In this document: positions 18,895-27,182 of the stretch, piece by piece | How positions within the stretch are numbered: position 1 is the stretch's first letter | Layout: every line of letters starts with the position of its first letter | Assembly (NCBI GenBank): GCA_018969485.1 | Contig: JAGWYG010000004.1 | Span: forward strand, 1-64,000 | DNA: 64,000 bases | DNA from: Chloroflexota bacterium | GTDB lineage: Bacteria > Chloroflexota > Chloroflexia > Chloroflexales > Roseiflexaceae | Direction: 5' to 3' | Notes under the pieces: generated by a model | Told to the model about the DNA's origin: nothing | Seen by the model: only the letters and a program-made list of their open reading frames with translations | Database searches by the model: none | Position numbers and translations under genes: made by a program

Positions 18895-19126
18895 ACGCTA
18901 CTCCCGTCCCCTTCGCGTCTTCGTGCGACACCGCTCCCGCCCCTTCGTACCTTCGTGTCTTCGTGGCTTCGTGTGAGCCCGTCCCCCGTCCCCCGTCCCC
19001 CGTCCCCCGTCCCTTCGTGTCTTCGTGTCTTCGTGTCTTCGTGTGAGCCCGTCCCCCGTCCCCCGTCCCTTCGTGTCTTCGTGTCTTCGTGTCTTCGTGT
19101 GAGCCCGTCCCCCGCCCCCGAGACAT
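18895..19126. repeat. Minisatellite, CTTCGTG family, internal array
   Basis: Imperfect tandem array of 'cttcgtgtcttcgtgtgagcc' and 'cgtcccc' words between the SDR stop and the glucosaminidase-like gene. It has a higher-order unit of roughly 50-60 bp containing three to four TTCGTG steps and a C-rich block. It shares words with the array at 1-130. Reverse-strand frames give HEDTKTRRHE-like peptides of the kind often mis-annotated as proteins; they lack any start or context. Confidence 0.88.
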
Positions 19127-19132
19127 GGCTGC

Positions 19133-20110
19133 TCACGGCGCATAGCGCGCGCGCCATGTATAGACCAGCTGTAGCACGGCCTCGATGTAGCGTGGCACAT
19201 CGTTTTCGAATGCCGGCGCATAGATCGGAATGATCTGTTCGATCGTCGTCACTCCGCGCCCGCCGATGTACTCCACCGAGATCAGCCGATACCAGTCGTT
19301 GATCCCCTCGGCCCACTCGCCGTAATCACGGAAGCGGCCGTAGCACGTCGCATACCCGGCGCACACGATATTGCCGATGTTGTGCGTCGTCGCGCCATCC
19401 GGCTTGATGCCCGCCCAGTCGGGATGCGTTCCCGCGGCCGACTCGTGCACGAAGAATGCCAGCGCAAACGCCGGATCGATGCCATAGACCCGACCGCGCT
19501 CGATCCAGATCGTGCCGGTGCCCGTCGCCGGCGAGCCATAGGACGCCAGGATTTCGTCGATCTGTGCGGCATTCAGCGTCGGTGCGCCGACGACGCTGTG
19601 TTCACCCGGTGGAATGATGATCGGTGTCGCGGTGATCACCGCCGCCGCCACCTGATCGGAGGGAGCATAGCGGCTGACGATGACATCGCCAGCCGGCCCC
19701 CACGCCAGCCAGATCACCAGGATCGCGATCGTCACCACCGCCAGCAGCGTCAGCGGATGATCGCCATTCCACGAAGGCCGGGTGCCGGGGCGCGTCGCCC
19801 GCACCAGGCGGCGGCGGCGATCGACCGGATCGAAGGTATCGGCGAGCAGCAGTTCGAGGCGCAGCTCGTCATCAGCGTACCGGGGTGGCGGATCATCGCG
19901 CTCGAACAACCGCTGCGTCGTCGCGCTGAGCGGCGGCAGGGGCACTGCTGGCGGCGGGTCCGCCAGCCGCGCCACCAGTTCACGGGTCAGCACCCCACGC
20001 TCGTGCTTGTCGATGTCGGCGAACGACTCCCAGGCGCCCTCGTCGCCACGCTCGGCGTCGGCAGCCGGCCGGGCGGCGCCCGGTACAGATTCGTCGGGTG
20101 GTATCGTCAT
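19133..20110 (-). CDS. Membrane-anchored glucosaminidase-like protein
   Basis: 325 residues: an acidic cytoplasmic N-terminus (about 1-120), one transmembrane helix ('LTLLAVVTIAILVIWLAW', about 120-137), a short linker, and a C-terminal domain resembling bacterial glucosaminidase/lysozyme folds. The stretch 'IDPAFALAFFVHESAAG' holds the probable catalytic Glu, and 'NIGNIVC' and 'WAEGINDWYRLI' follow the family pattern. It probably cleaves or binds peptidoglycan on the outer face. Its start overlaps the end of the preceding gene by the ATGA quartet. It ends next to the minisatellite. Confidence 0.75.
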   Translation of the reverse strand: MTIPPDESVPGAARPAADAERGDEGAWESFADIDKHERGVLTRELVARLADPPPAVPLPPLSATTQRLFERDDPPPRYADDELRLELLLADTFDPVDRRRRLVRATRPGTRPSWNGDHPLTLLAVVTIAILVIWLAWGPAGDVIVSRYAPSDQVAAAVITATPIIIPPGEHSVVGAPTLNAAQIDEILASYGSPATGTGTIWIERGRVYGIDPAFALAFFVHESAAGTHPDWAGIKPDGATTHNIGNIVCAGYATCYGRFRDYGEWAEGINDWYRLISVEYIGGRGVTTIEQIIPIYAPAFENDVPRYIEAVLQLVYTWRARYAP

Positions 20111-20622
20111 GGGACGTGTTCCTGGATGCGCAGATAGTCTTCGGCGGTCGCCATACGAAATGCCCCATCGCGATTGAGGTAGACGATCCGTTCACGCCGG
20201 ATGTCTACCAGCAGATCGAGCGTCCGGTCGCCATCAACGTCCGCCAGCAGCACTTGCACCGGCGTGAGATGCTCATCGGCGCCGACCAGATACGGTCCCT
20301 CGATGTATCGGATGCGCGCCGGATCGCCGCCCGGCAACTCCCAGATCGCAATGCGCCGGTCGAGGTTCATCGCGAAGATGCGCGTCGGCATGCCGCGCTC
20401 CTCGTGATGACCGACGAATCCCACGACGTGCGCGCTGCGCGGCCGGCCGTACCGCAGGTCGTCGAGGACTACCGAACCGCGCGCGACGAGCTGTGCGATG
20501 AGCAGATAGCTCGCCAGCACACCGCCGACCGTCAGCATGGTGATGGTGGCCGCCCGGAAGGCCGCGCGCAGGCGGTTGCGCCAGGGGGCCGTATCGCCAG
20601 GCTGTCGGATGCCATCGGCCAT
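20107..20622 (-). CDS. Single-pass membrane protein with FG-GAP/VCBS-like motif
   Basis: 171 residues, not assignable to a named family. One transmembrane helix lies near residues 25-45 ('TITMLTVGGVLASYLLIAQL'). The outer part contains 'LLADVDGDRTLDLLVDI', matching the calcium-binding DxDGDxxxD loop of FG-GAP/VCBS repeats, so a single propeller-blade-like unit is likely. It is coupled on both sides: 9 bases after the IF-2B-like gene and ATGA overlap with the glucosaminidase-like gene, suggesting a shared envelope function. Confidence 0.7.
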   Translation of the reverse strand: MADGIRQPGDTAPWRNRLRAAFRAATITMLTVGGVLASYLLIAQLVARGSVVLDDLRYGRPRSAHVVGFVGHHEERGMPTRIFAMNLDRRIAIWELPGGDPARIRYIEGPYLVGADEHLTPVQVLLADVDGDRTLDLLVDIRRERIVYLNRDGAFRMATAEDYLRIQEHVP

Positions 20623-20631
20623 CGCTCGCGC

Positions 20632-21555
20632 CTATATGCCATGCGCGCCGGCGGTGCCGCGCGCGCCGAACCACTCCCTGAGCATCGGATGGACCCCGAC
20701 GGTCGCCAGCCAGGCTTCGATCGCCACCGTCGTCAGCGTGCCGCGCTCGGTCACCACGCCACCAAGCGCCGTGAGCGGAATGAGGTCACACGGGAGATCG
20801 ACGCCAACCATCGCGGGCGCCTGCGGCGCCGGCCGCATCGGCGTGAATTTCTCGCTGGCGCTCACCGCATAGGCCGGCAGCATGTGCTGCTGGGCCCACT
20901 CGACGACCCGGGCAGTGCCGGCGATGTTGACCAGCCCGTCGGTGCTGATCAGGTCGGCACCGATGAGAATGCTCACCGCACGGGATGGCGGCTCGCCGGC
21001 GCTGCAATCAAACTGCGCGGTGGTGATGCCGTCGGCACGCAACGCGCCGAGCATGTCGCCGCCGGCCGTGTCGGCGGCCAGCACGCGGAAGCGGCGCCCG
21101 GCGCGCTGGGCGAGGCGTAGCGCGTTGCGCACCGTGCTGCTGGCAGCGACCGTGACGATGGTCACGTCGTCGCTGATGAGCGAGAGCGCCCGCTCGGCTG
21201 CGGTGAGCGCATGCTGATGGATCTGTCGCTCGAACATCTCGCTGGTGTCGGCAACCGCCTGGCGCAATGCCCGCGGGCTGTCGTCGGCTTCGGCACTCCA
21301 CAGGATGGCATTGACCAGATTAATGAGTGGCCCGCAGGTGGGACATGCGGCGATCAGCGCGATGCCTAGCCGCAGGCACTCGCGACGGAATGCCTCGGGC
21401 GATGCTGGCTCGCCACGATGGACGACGGCACGAAAATGCGCCGCGGCCATCCCGGCGATGTGCAGCGCGCCTGCGTGGCGCTCGCGCAGCACATCCTCGA
21501 CCACACGATCGGCAGTGTGCCTCATGGCTGGCTCGCTCTCTGCCGGAACATACAT
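20632..21555 (-). CDS. eIF-2B/MtnA-superfamily protein
   Basis: 307 residues with the C-terminal fold of initiation factor 2B subunits, methylthioribose-1-phosphate isomerase and ribose-1,5-bisphosphate isomerase. Signature pieces are 'TIVTVAASSTVRNALRLAQ', 'VLAADTAGGD', 'ILIGADLIS' followed by 'VNIAGT', and 'YAVSASEKFTP'. The N-terminal helical domain is shorter than in MtnA. A sugar-phosphate isomerase or nucleotide-sensing role is plausible, but the substrate is unknown. The start may be 21555 or the ATG at 21525; neither has a strong ribosome-binding site. It heads a three-gene minus-strand operon. Confidence 0.78.
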   Translation of the reverse strand: MYVPAESEPAMRHTADRVVEDVLRERHAGALHIAGMAAAHFRAVVHRGEPASPEAFRRECLRLGIALIAACPTCGPLINLVNAILWSAEADDSPRALRQAVADTSEMFERQIHQHALTAAERALSLISDDVTIVTVAASSTVRNALRLAQRAGRRFRVLAADTAGGDMLGALRADGITTAQFDCSAGEPPSRAVSILIGADLISTDGLVNIAGTARVVEWAQQHMLPAYAVSASEKFTPMRPAPQAPAMVGVDLPCDLIPLTALGGVVTERGTLTTVAIEAWLATVGVHPMLREWFGARGTAGAHGI

Positions 21556-21825
21556 CCGGGCACTTCATCCGGCACGATGTTGTCCGCGGCGGCACCGCAC
21601 GCGTGCAGCGAGCACCCCTGCTCAGGGCTTCATTGTACGGTATTGGGGACAGCCATGCAAGATGAGCCGCGCGTTCGTTGCGCCGCCGGGCGCGCCGTGG
21701 CCCACCCGCGCTGCGCCGGCGATCTGTGGATCCCGGCCGATCGCCTGCGCCGCCCGGCCATCCTGAGCGAATTCTTACGTCATTCTCATCGTGATCTCAC
21801 GCGTCTCGCGGAGAATGCGGGTGGT

Positions 21826-21840
21826 GATCCGAAACGGATC
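21826..21840. promoter_or_regulatory. Short inverted repeat upstream of the HtrA gene
   Basis: GATCCG-AAA-CGGATC lies 27 bases upstream of the HtrA start codon, inside the probable leader. It could be an operator or a small RNA hairpin near the ribosome-binding site. The rest of the divergent gap 21556-21825 shows no gene and no convincing promoter. Confidence 0.35.
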
Positions 21841-21867
21841 GGAATCGATACACGGGAGAACCTTCCA

Positions 21868-23067
21868 ATGTCAAAGCGACTGTTGCTCCTGGTCGTCATG
21901 ACCTTGATGTTCGGATTCGGCGCTGGTGCGCTGGCAGGCGGCGGCGTCGGCTATCTGGTGGGCAGCCGTCTCGAGCGGATGGCACAGCCGCCGATCGTGC
22001 CGACATCCGGCCGCGCGGCATCGGAGCAGCCGGTGCTGGCGCGCACCCGGCCGACGCCGCAGGCGTCCGTCGCGCCAGCCATGCCGGCTGGCGCCCCCGG
22101 GCTGAGCGTCGTCGACGTCGTCCAGCGCGCCTCGCCCGCGGTCGTGACCGTCGTCAACACGCTCGATGCGTCGGATGCGGCACCTCGGCCATTGCTGCCG
22201 CTGCAGCCCGCCCAGCCCGACCAGCCACAGCGCTCGACGGGCTCGGGGGTGATCATCGACGATGCGGGCTATATCGTCACCAATCATCACGTCATCGAGG
22301 GACAGCGCGCCCTGGCGGTCATCTTCTTCGACGGCAGCCGACGAAGCGCCACGCTGGTGGGCAGCGATCCCCTGATGGATCTGGCGGTGCTCAAAGTCGA
22401 GGGGGATATCCCGGGCGCTGCGCCGCTCGGCGACTCGAGCATGTTGCAGCCGGGCGAGACGGTGATCGCCATCGGCAGCCCGCTGGGCGATTTCCGCAAC
22501 AGCGTGACGGTCGGCGTGGTGAGCGCGCTGAACCGCTCGCTCGGCGGCGACGCGCCGGACGGCCTGATCCAGACCGATGCGGCGATCAACCGCGGCAACA
22601 GCGGCGGCCCGCTGCTCAACCTGCGCGGCGAGGTCGTCGGGATCAACACGCTGGTGGTGCGCGGCTCGGGGTTCAGCGGCGTGCAGGCCGAAGGCCTCGG
22701 GTTTTCGGTGCCGAGCAGTGTGGTCCAGCGTGTGGCCGATGCGCTGATCGCCGAGGGCAAGGTGTCGTACCCCTTCCTCGGCGTGACGTTCACGATGATC
22801 GATGCGCAGGCGGCGTTCGAGCAGGACCTGCCGGTCCAGGCGGGGGCGCTGGTGCGCGAGGTGCAGGCCGGCGGCCCGGCAGCGCTGGCGGGCGTCCAGC
22901 CGGGTGATGTGATCACGACCCTCGAGGGGCAGCGCGTGGGCGTGGATGGCCAGTTGCGCGCCCTGCTGCTGGGCTACGCGCCCGGCGACACGGTGGTGGT
23001 CGACGTGTGGCGCGATGGCGAGACCCAGGCGATGCGGGTGACGCTGGGTGAGCGACCGGCGGACTGA
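21868..23067 (+). CDS. degP: HtrA/DegP-like S1C serine protease with PDZ domain
   Basis: Envelope quality-control protease; 399 residues. One N-terminal membrane anchor (about 4-30), a Pro/Ala-rich linker, a trypsin-like domain with the triad His near 140 ('TNHHVIEG'), Asp near 170 ('DPLMDLAVLK') and Ser near 245 ('RGNSGGPLLN'), then one PDZ domain ('LAGVQPGDVITTLEGQRV'). One PDZ and an uncleaved anchor suit DegS/HtrA-type membrane proteases. GGGAG at 21854-21858 supports the ATG at 21868; the frame is open further upstream without family similarity. It converges with the next gene, with 2 bases between the stops. Confidence 0.93.
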   Translation: MSKRLLLLVVMTLMFGFGAGALAGGGVGYLVGSRLERMAQPPIVPTSGRAASEQPVLARTRPTPQASVAPAMPAGAPGLSVVDVVQRASPAVVTVVNTLDASDAAPRPLLPLQPAQPDQPQRSTGSGVIIDDAGYIVTNHHVIEGQRALAVIFFDGSRRSATLVGSDPLMDLAVLKVEGDIPGAAPLGDSSMLQPGETVIAIGSPLGDFRNSVTVGVVSALNRSLGGDAPDGLIQTDAAINRGNSGGPLLNLRGEVVGINTLVVRGSGFSGVQAEGLGFSVPSSVVQRVADALIAEGKVSYPFLGVTFTMIDAQAAFEQDLPVQAGALVREVQAGGPAALAGVQPGDVITTLEGQRVGVDGQLRALLLGYAPGDTVVVDVWRDGETQAMRVTLGERPAD

Positions 23068-23069
23068 CG

Positions 23070-24155
23070 TCAGCGCAGCCGGGCGGCGGTATGGAACGGA
23101 TCAGTGGCGATGCATCCGGTGGCATAGAGCTCCATCGCCGCCCAGTCGTTGCGCGCCGCCAAGGCATCGCCACGATCGCCGATGCGCAGGATGGTGTGCC
23201 GTGACGGCCAGGGAAGTTCGCCCGGGCGCAGCGGTGGAAATGCCAGCGCGAGGTTGAAGCTGCGCGTGCCGCACCGCACGATCAGCCGCTGCAGCAATGG
23301 TGCGACGACGTCGGCGAGGTAGTCGCCGGCGTCGTCGTCGTCGAACGGCGGTGGCTCGAGGAGCCCGATGAGCTCATGCGCGCGCAGCGGCGTGAGGTGG
23401 GCGAACACGGTGGCGCCGGGCATGGGGATGGCGAGATCGAGCGCCCGGTGGACGGCCGCCAGCGTCGTGAGATAGTCGCCGTGCGCCTGGTAGAGCACTT
23501 CGGCGCGGCGCCACGCTTCGCGGCGGGCATAGGGCATGCCGCGGTGCAGCACGAGCTGCATGTGGCCGTGCGCCAGCGATGCGCCGCTGCGCGGCAGGCA
23601 GTTCCAGATCAGCACGGGAACGATTGCGCCGGGATCGTAGGCATGCGCCGCGATGAACCAGCGCCGCGCGACATCGAAGGCGTCGGCGAGGCGCGCGTGG
23701 TCGAAGTGCAGCGGGTGTGCTGCGTCGAAGATGACCAGGCCATGGTGCTCGGCGAATTGCGCGACATTGGCGGCGCTGATGCTGCTGCGCCCGATGATCC
23801 GGCCGAAGGCGTTCGCCGGCGTATCGCGCAGCGGGTCGGCGAACGGGTCGAATGCCGCCAGTTCCGCGGCGATCCACGCATCGATGGCGGCATCGCTGCT
23901 GCGGCCCTGCGCCGGCCGCGCCGCACGCAGCGGGTTGAAGATGCTGGCTTCGAGGGTGTAGCGGTTGGTGATCCGCACGATCAGCTGATCGCGCACCGCG
24001 TCGAGTGCGCCGAACTGCCGGGTGGCCCATTCCTCCATCGTCGCAGGCACCACGGCCACGCCATGGGTCACGTCGATGTCGAAGATGCGCGCCAGGTGCG
24101 CGCTGACCGCCGGCGGGCAGGCCGCCACCCGCTGCATGATCTGGGCCATCATCAT
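23070..24155 (-). CDS. GalT-like HIT-superfamily nucleotidyltransferase/hydrolase
   Basis: 361 residues resembling galactose-1-phosphate uridylyltransferase. 'NCLPRSGASLAHGHMQLVL' matches the GalT active-site region, with the HxHxQ core retained as H-G-H-M-Q. N-terminal 'ITNRYTLEASIFNPLR' and 'FGRIIGRSSISAANVAQF' also fit, but the zinc-ligand cysteines of classic GalT are not evident. It probably transfers or hydrolyses a nucleoside-monophosphate group, with unknown substrate. A GAGGAG site precedes the ATG. Confidence 0.68.
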   Translation of the reverse strand: MMMAQIMQRVAACPPAVSAHLARIFDIDVTHGVAVVPATMEEWATRQFGALDAVRDQLIVRITNRYTLEASIFNPLRAARPAQGRSSDAAIDAWIAAELAAFDPFADPLRDTPANAFGRIIGRSSISAANVAQFAEHHGLVIFDAAHPLHFDHARLADAFDVARRWFIAAHAYDPGAIVPVLIWNCLPRSGASLAHGHMQLVLHRGMPYARREAWRRAEVLYQAHGDYLTTLAAVHRALDLAIPMPGATVFAHLTPLRAHELIGLLEPPPFDDDDAGDYLADVVAPLLQRLIVRCGTRSFNLALAFPPLRPGELPWPSRHTILRIGDRGDALAARNDWAAMELYATGCIATDPFHTAARLR

Positions 24156-24300
24156 CGTCGCTCCTCGCCGATCGCCTGCCCGATGATACCACCGATCCCG
24201 GCGCCCGCCCCCGCCAGCGCAGCATGCGCCCGGCGGCGGGCCGATGGGAGGCCAGATGCCGGCGGCGCGGCTTCCCCGCGCTGCCCTGATCAGCGCATTG

Positions 24301-24309
24301 TGCTATACT
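24301..24309 (+). promoter_or_regulatory. Extended -10 (TGCTATACT) for the serine hydrolase gene
   Basis: TGC followed by TATACT, 42 bases upstream of the ATG at 24351, forms an extended -10. There is no strong -35, as expected for this class. Confidence 0.5.
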
Positions 24310-24350
24310 ATGCGGCATAGCGTTCCAGTGTGTCGAGAAACCAGAGATTG

Positions 24351-25835
24351 ATGAAGCGTCTATTTCGCGCCCTCACCGCCCTCGTGGTACTCGCCGCCGG
24401 CGCAGCCTGCAGTGCCACCCCCGCCGCTGCGCCAACCGCGACCGTTCCGCCGGCCACCGCTACCAGCCTGCCGGCCACCGCCGTGCCGACCGCGATCCCG
24501 GTCGCTGCCGGTGTACAACTCGGCGACGTCGCGCTGGGCGGGATGACGCCCGAGGCAGCACGTGCGGTCATCGAGCAGTATGCCGGCGCGCTGCAGCAGC
24601 CATTCGAACTGGTGGTCGGCGAGCAGCGGCTCACCATCGCGCCCGACGACATCGGCCTGCGCATCGACAGCGCGGCCTTGCTGGATGAGGCGCTGGCGGC
24701 GCCGGCGACGGCCCGCATCAGCCCAGAACCCACCTACGACGAAGCGGCGCTCACCGCGCTGCTCGATGGCCTCGCCGAGGCTGCCCGGCTCCCCACCAGC
24801 AGCACGCTGATCGCCGATACCGATGTCATCTCGGCCAGTTTCGTGGTCAGCGGCGGCGCGCGGCTCGATGTCGCCGGCGCCCGGCAGGCGATCGCCGAGC
24901 GGCTGGCGGCCGGAATGCCGCTCGGGACGATCGAACTGGCGCTGGTGCCATTGACGCCGGCCGAGATGCACCCTGAGCCAGCCGCGCTCCAGCAGGCGCT
25001 CGAGGCGCTTGCGGCCCGCTGGGGCGATGTCGCGGGCGTGTACGTGTATGATCTCGCCCGCGAGCGCGAGATCGCCGCCGTCCATGCGCGCACCGTCTTC
25101 AATGCCGCCAGCACGATCAAGACGGCGGTCATGCTCAATGCCTACCTGTCGCTCGAATCGTTCGATGATGATCAGGACCGGGCGATGAAACGCATGATCG
25201 AGCAGAGCGACAACCTCGCCGCCAATGATCTGATGTCCTGGTCGGTCGGCTGGCCCGGCACCGAGGGCGCGATCAAGGGCGCCGACGTGATGAGCGACCG
25301 CCTGGCGGCACTCGGCCTGGAGCAGACATACCTGTACACGGCGTATGAATCGGCCGACTTCGTGCGGCAGAACGGCATCACGCTGCGCGCTGGCCCGGAG
25401 CAGGCGGGCGAGCCGCCATATACCTCGACCGGGCGCTACCTGCGCACCACGCCCTACGAGATGGCGCAGCTCTACCGGATGATCGATGAGTGCGCGCGCG
25501 GCACCGGCATCCTGCTCGAACGGCACGGCGACATGCTCAGCGCCGGGCGCTGCCAGGAGATGCTCGAACGCCTGGCGCTCAACGAGGACACCACGCGCAT
25601 GGTCGCCGGGCTGCCGCCTGGGATCGTGGCGCAGCACAAGAGCGGCTGGATCGATGACATGCACGCCGATGCTGGCATCGTGCGCTCCCCCGGCGGCGAC
25701 TATGTCGTCTCAATCTACCTGTTCCGCCCCGCCGCACCGGGCACTGCAGTCTCCGATCGCGTGATGCGCGAGACGATCGCCGGGTTCTCGCGGCTGGTGT
25801 ACAGCTACTTCAACCCGACGGTGGCGGCGGAGTGA
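24351..25835 (+). CDS. Exported serine hydrolase, class-A beta-lactamase fold, with YoaR-like domain
   Basis: 494 residues. The N-terminal signal with a cysteine at 'LAAGAACSATP' may be a lipoprotein site, although the lipobox is imperfect. A Pro/Thr/Ala linker follows, then a peptidoglycan-binding YoaR/PGBD_4-like domain ('VQLGDVALGGMTPEAARAVI'), then a penicillin-recognising fold with all three motifs: SxxK as 'STIK' (about 253), SDN (about 286) and KSG (about 429). It is more likely a cell-wall peptidase or amidase than a resistance enzyme, given the fused wall-binding domain. ATG 24351 is chosen over an upstream GTG at 24330. Confidence 0.82.
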   Translation: MKRLFRALTALVVLAAGAACSATPAAAPTATVPPATATSLPATAVPTAIPVAAGVQLGDVALGGMTPEAARAVIEQYAGALQQPFELVVGEQRLTIAPDDIGLRIDSAALLDEALAAPATARISPEPTYDEAALTALLDGLAEAARLPTSSTLIADTDVISASFVVSGGARLDVAGARQAIAERLAAGMPLGTIELALVPLTPAEMHPEPAALQQALEALAARWGDVAGVYVYDLAREREIAAVHARTVFNAASTIKTAVMLNAYLSLESFDDDQDRAMKRMIEQSDNLAANDLMSWSVGWPGTEGAIKGADVMSDRLAALGLEQTYLYTAYESADFVRQNGITLRAGPEQAGEPPYTSTGRYLRTTPYEMAQLYRMIDECARGTGILLERHGDMLSAGRCQEMLERLALNEDTTRMVAGLPPGIVAQHKSGWIDDMHADAGIVRSPGGDYVVSIYLFRPAAPGTAVSDRVMRETIAGFSRLVYSYFNPTVAAE

Positions 25836-25928
25836 CGCGGCGCCGCCGTGCATCGGGCGCCTGACATCCCGGTGACACGTCGGCGACCAGTCCGGGGGCG
25901 ATGGTGATGGCGGGATGAGGCGGTGATC

Positions 25929-27098
25929 ATGGAGCAACCCGTCCGACACATCGCGTTGCTGACCGGCGAGTATCCACCTCAGCCGGGCGGGGTCGGCGAT
26001 TACACCTGGCATCTGGCGGGCGCGCTGGGGCGTACTGGCTGGCGCACCACGGTGCTGACGGGCGCTGGCCCTGCCGCACCCGGCGTGTGCCGCCTGCCGC
26101 TGGCAGGCTGGGGGCCGACGGCATGGCGTGTGCTGCGCGCGGCGCTCGCTGCGCTGCAGCCCGACATCCTGCACATCCAGTACCAGACGGGCGCTTACCA
26201 GATGCGGCCGCTGGTGAACCTGCTGCCGTGGCTGCTGCGACGCCGACTGCCGGTGGCCGTCACCGCGCACGACGTGCTGGTGCCGTATCTGTTTCCGCGC
26301 GCTGGCGCCTTGCGCGAATGGGTCAACCGGCGGTTGTTTGGCGATGCCGTGCTGACGATCGCGACGAACCAGGCCGATGCACAGACGCTGCGCGCGTGGC
26401 ATCCCGAGCCAGCACGCGTGGCCTGCATCCCGATCGGCTCGAACATCGCCGTGGCATCCGATGCCCGGGCACGGGGCAGCGCGTACCGTACGACGCTGGG
26501 GCTCGCTGATGATGCGGCGCTGGTCGGGTTCTTCGGCCTGATCTCGCGCACCAAGGGGCTGATCGAACTGCTCGACGCGCTGGCCCGCCTGCCGGCCACG
26601 GCCCACCTGGTGGTGATCGGCGGCGCATCGCCCAACGAGGACGACCAGCAGTTCGCGGCGGCGGTGCGGCGGCACGCCGAGCGCCTGGGGCTGACATCGC
26701 GGCTGCACATCACCGGCCACCTGCCGCCCGCCGACGTCTCCGCGTGGCTGCTGGCATGCGATCTGATCGCCCTGCCATTCAGCGATGGCGCCTCGTTTCG
26801 CCGCGGCAGCCTGCTCGCCGCGCTGACCCACGGCACGCCACTGGTGACGACGGGTGCCGGCGGCATCGCCGCTCCCGACGGCCGCGTCCTCCGCGACGGC
26901 CACGAGGTGGCCCTCGTCCCGCCGGGCGATGCTGCTGCGCTGGCGGCGGCGCTGGAACGGCTGCTCGCCGACCGCCCGACCGCCGCGTGCATCGGCAGCG
27001 CTGGCCAGGCGTTCAGCCAGGCGTTCGGCTGGGATGCCATCGCCACCCAGCACATCGAGCGCTATCGCCAGATCGTCGGCGCCACCAGCCGTCACTGA
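25929..27098 (+). CDS. Family 4 glycosyltransferase (GT-B)
   Basis: 389 residues, two Rossmann-like halves. N-terminal 'LTGEYPPQPGGVGDYTWHLA' is the acceptor-side glycine loop of GT4 enzymes. The C-terminal half has 'FFGLISRTKGLIELLDAL' and 'HITGHLPPADVSAWL', with 'FRRGSLLAALTHGTPLVTT' replacing the usual E-x7-E donor site: the first Glu position reads Arg-Arg-Gly-Ser, so sugar-donor contacts may differ. It retains a nucleotide-sugar:glycan transferase role by family. It follows the serine hydrolase by 93 bases. Start ATG 25929, or GTG 25923. Confidence 0.85.
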   Translation: MEQPVRHIALLTGEYPPQPGGVGDYTWHLAGALGRTGWRTTVLTGAGPAAPGVCRLPLAGWGPTAWRVLRAALAALQPDILHIQYQTGAYQMRPLVNLLPWLLRRRLPVAVTAHDVLVPYLFPRAGALREWVNRRLFGDAVLTIATNQADAQTLRAWHPEPARVACIPIGSNIAVASDARARGSAYRTTLGLADDAALVGFFGLISRTKGLIELLDALARLPATAHLVVIGGASPNEDDQQFAAAVRRHAERLGLTSRLHITGHLPPADVSAWLLACDLIALPFSDGASFRRGSLLAALTHGTPLVTTGAGGIAAPDGRVLRDGHEVALVPPGDAAALAAALERLLADRPTAACIGSAGQAFSQAFGWDAIATQHIERYRQIVGATSRH

Positions 27099-27111
27099 CC
27101 GGCGGCATCGC

Positions 27112-27158
27112 GCCGTGCAGCGGCATGCCCGCCGTACGGGCGGCTGCGCCCGCACGGC
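27112..27158. terminator. Structured inverted repeat between convergent genes
   Basis: GCCGTGC (27112-27118) pairs with GCACGGC (27152-27158), with an inner CCGCC/GGCGG hairpin, in the 84-base gap between the stops of the glycosyltransferase and fabI. GC-rich, no U-tract; a bidirectional terminator by position. Confidence 0.42.
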
Positions 27159-27182
27159 AGGAGACGGCGAACGCCCTGCCGA

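Noticed and set aside
18895-19126. CRISPR array or HEDTKTRR-type protein genes in the minisatellite
   Set aside because: No constant repeat with unique spacers and no cas genes; the peptides are translations of the repeat.
24351-25835. Beta-lactamase resistance gene
   Set aside because: All three active-site motifs exist, but the fused wall-binding domain and long anchor point to a peptidoglycan enzyme.
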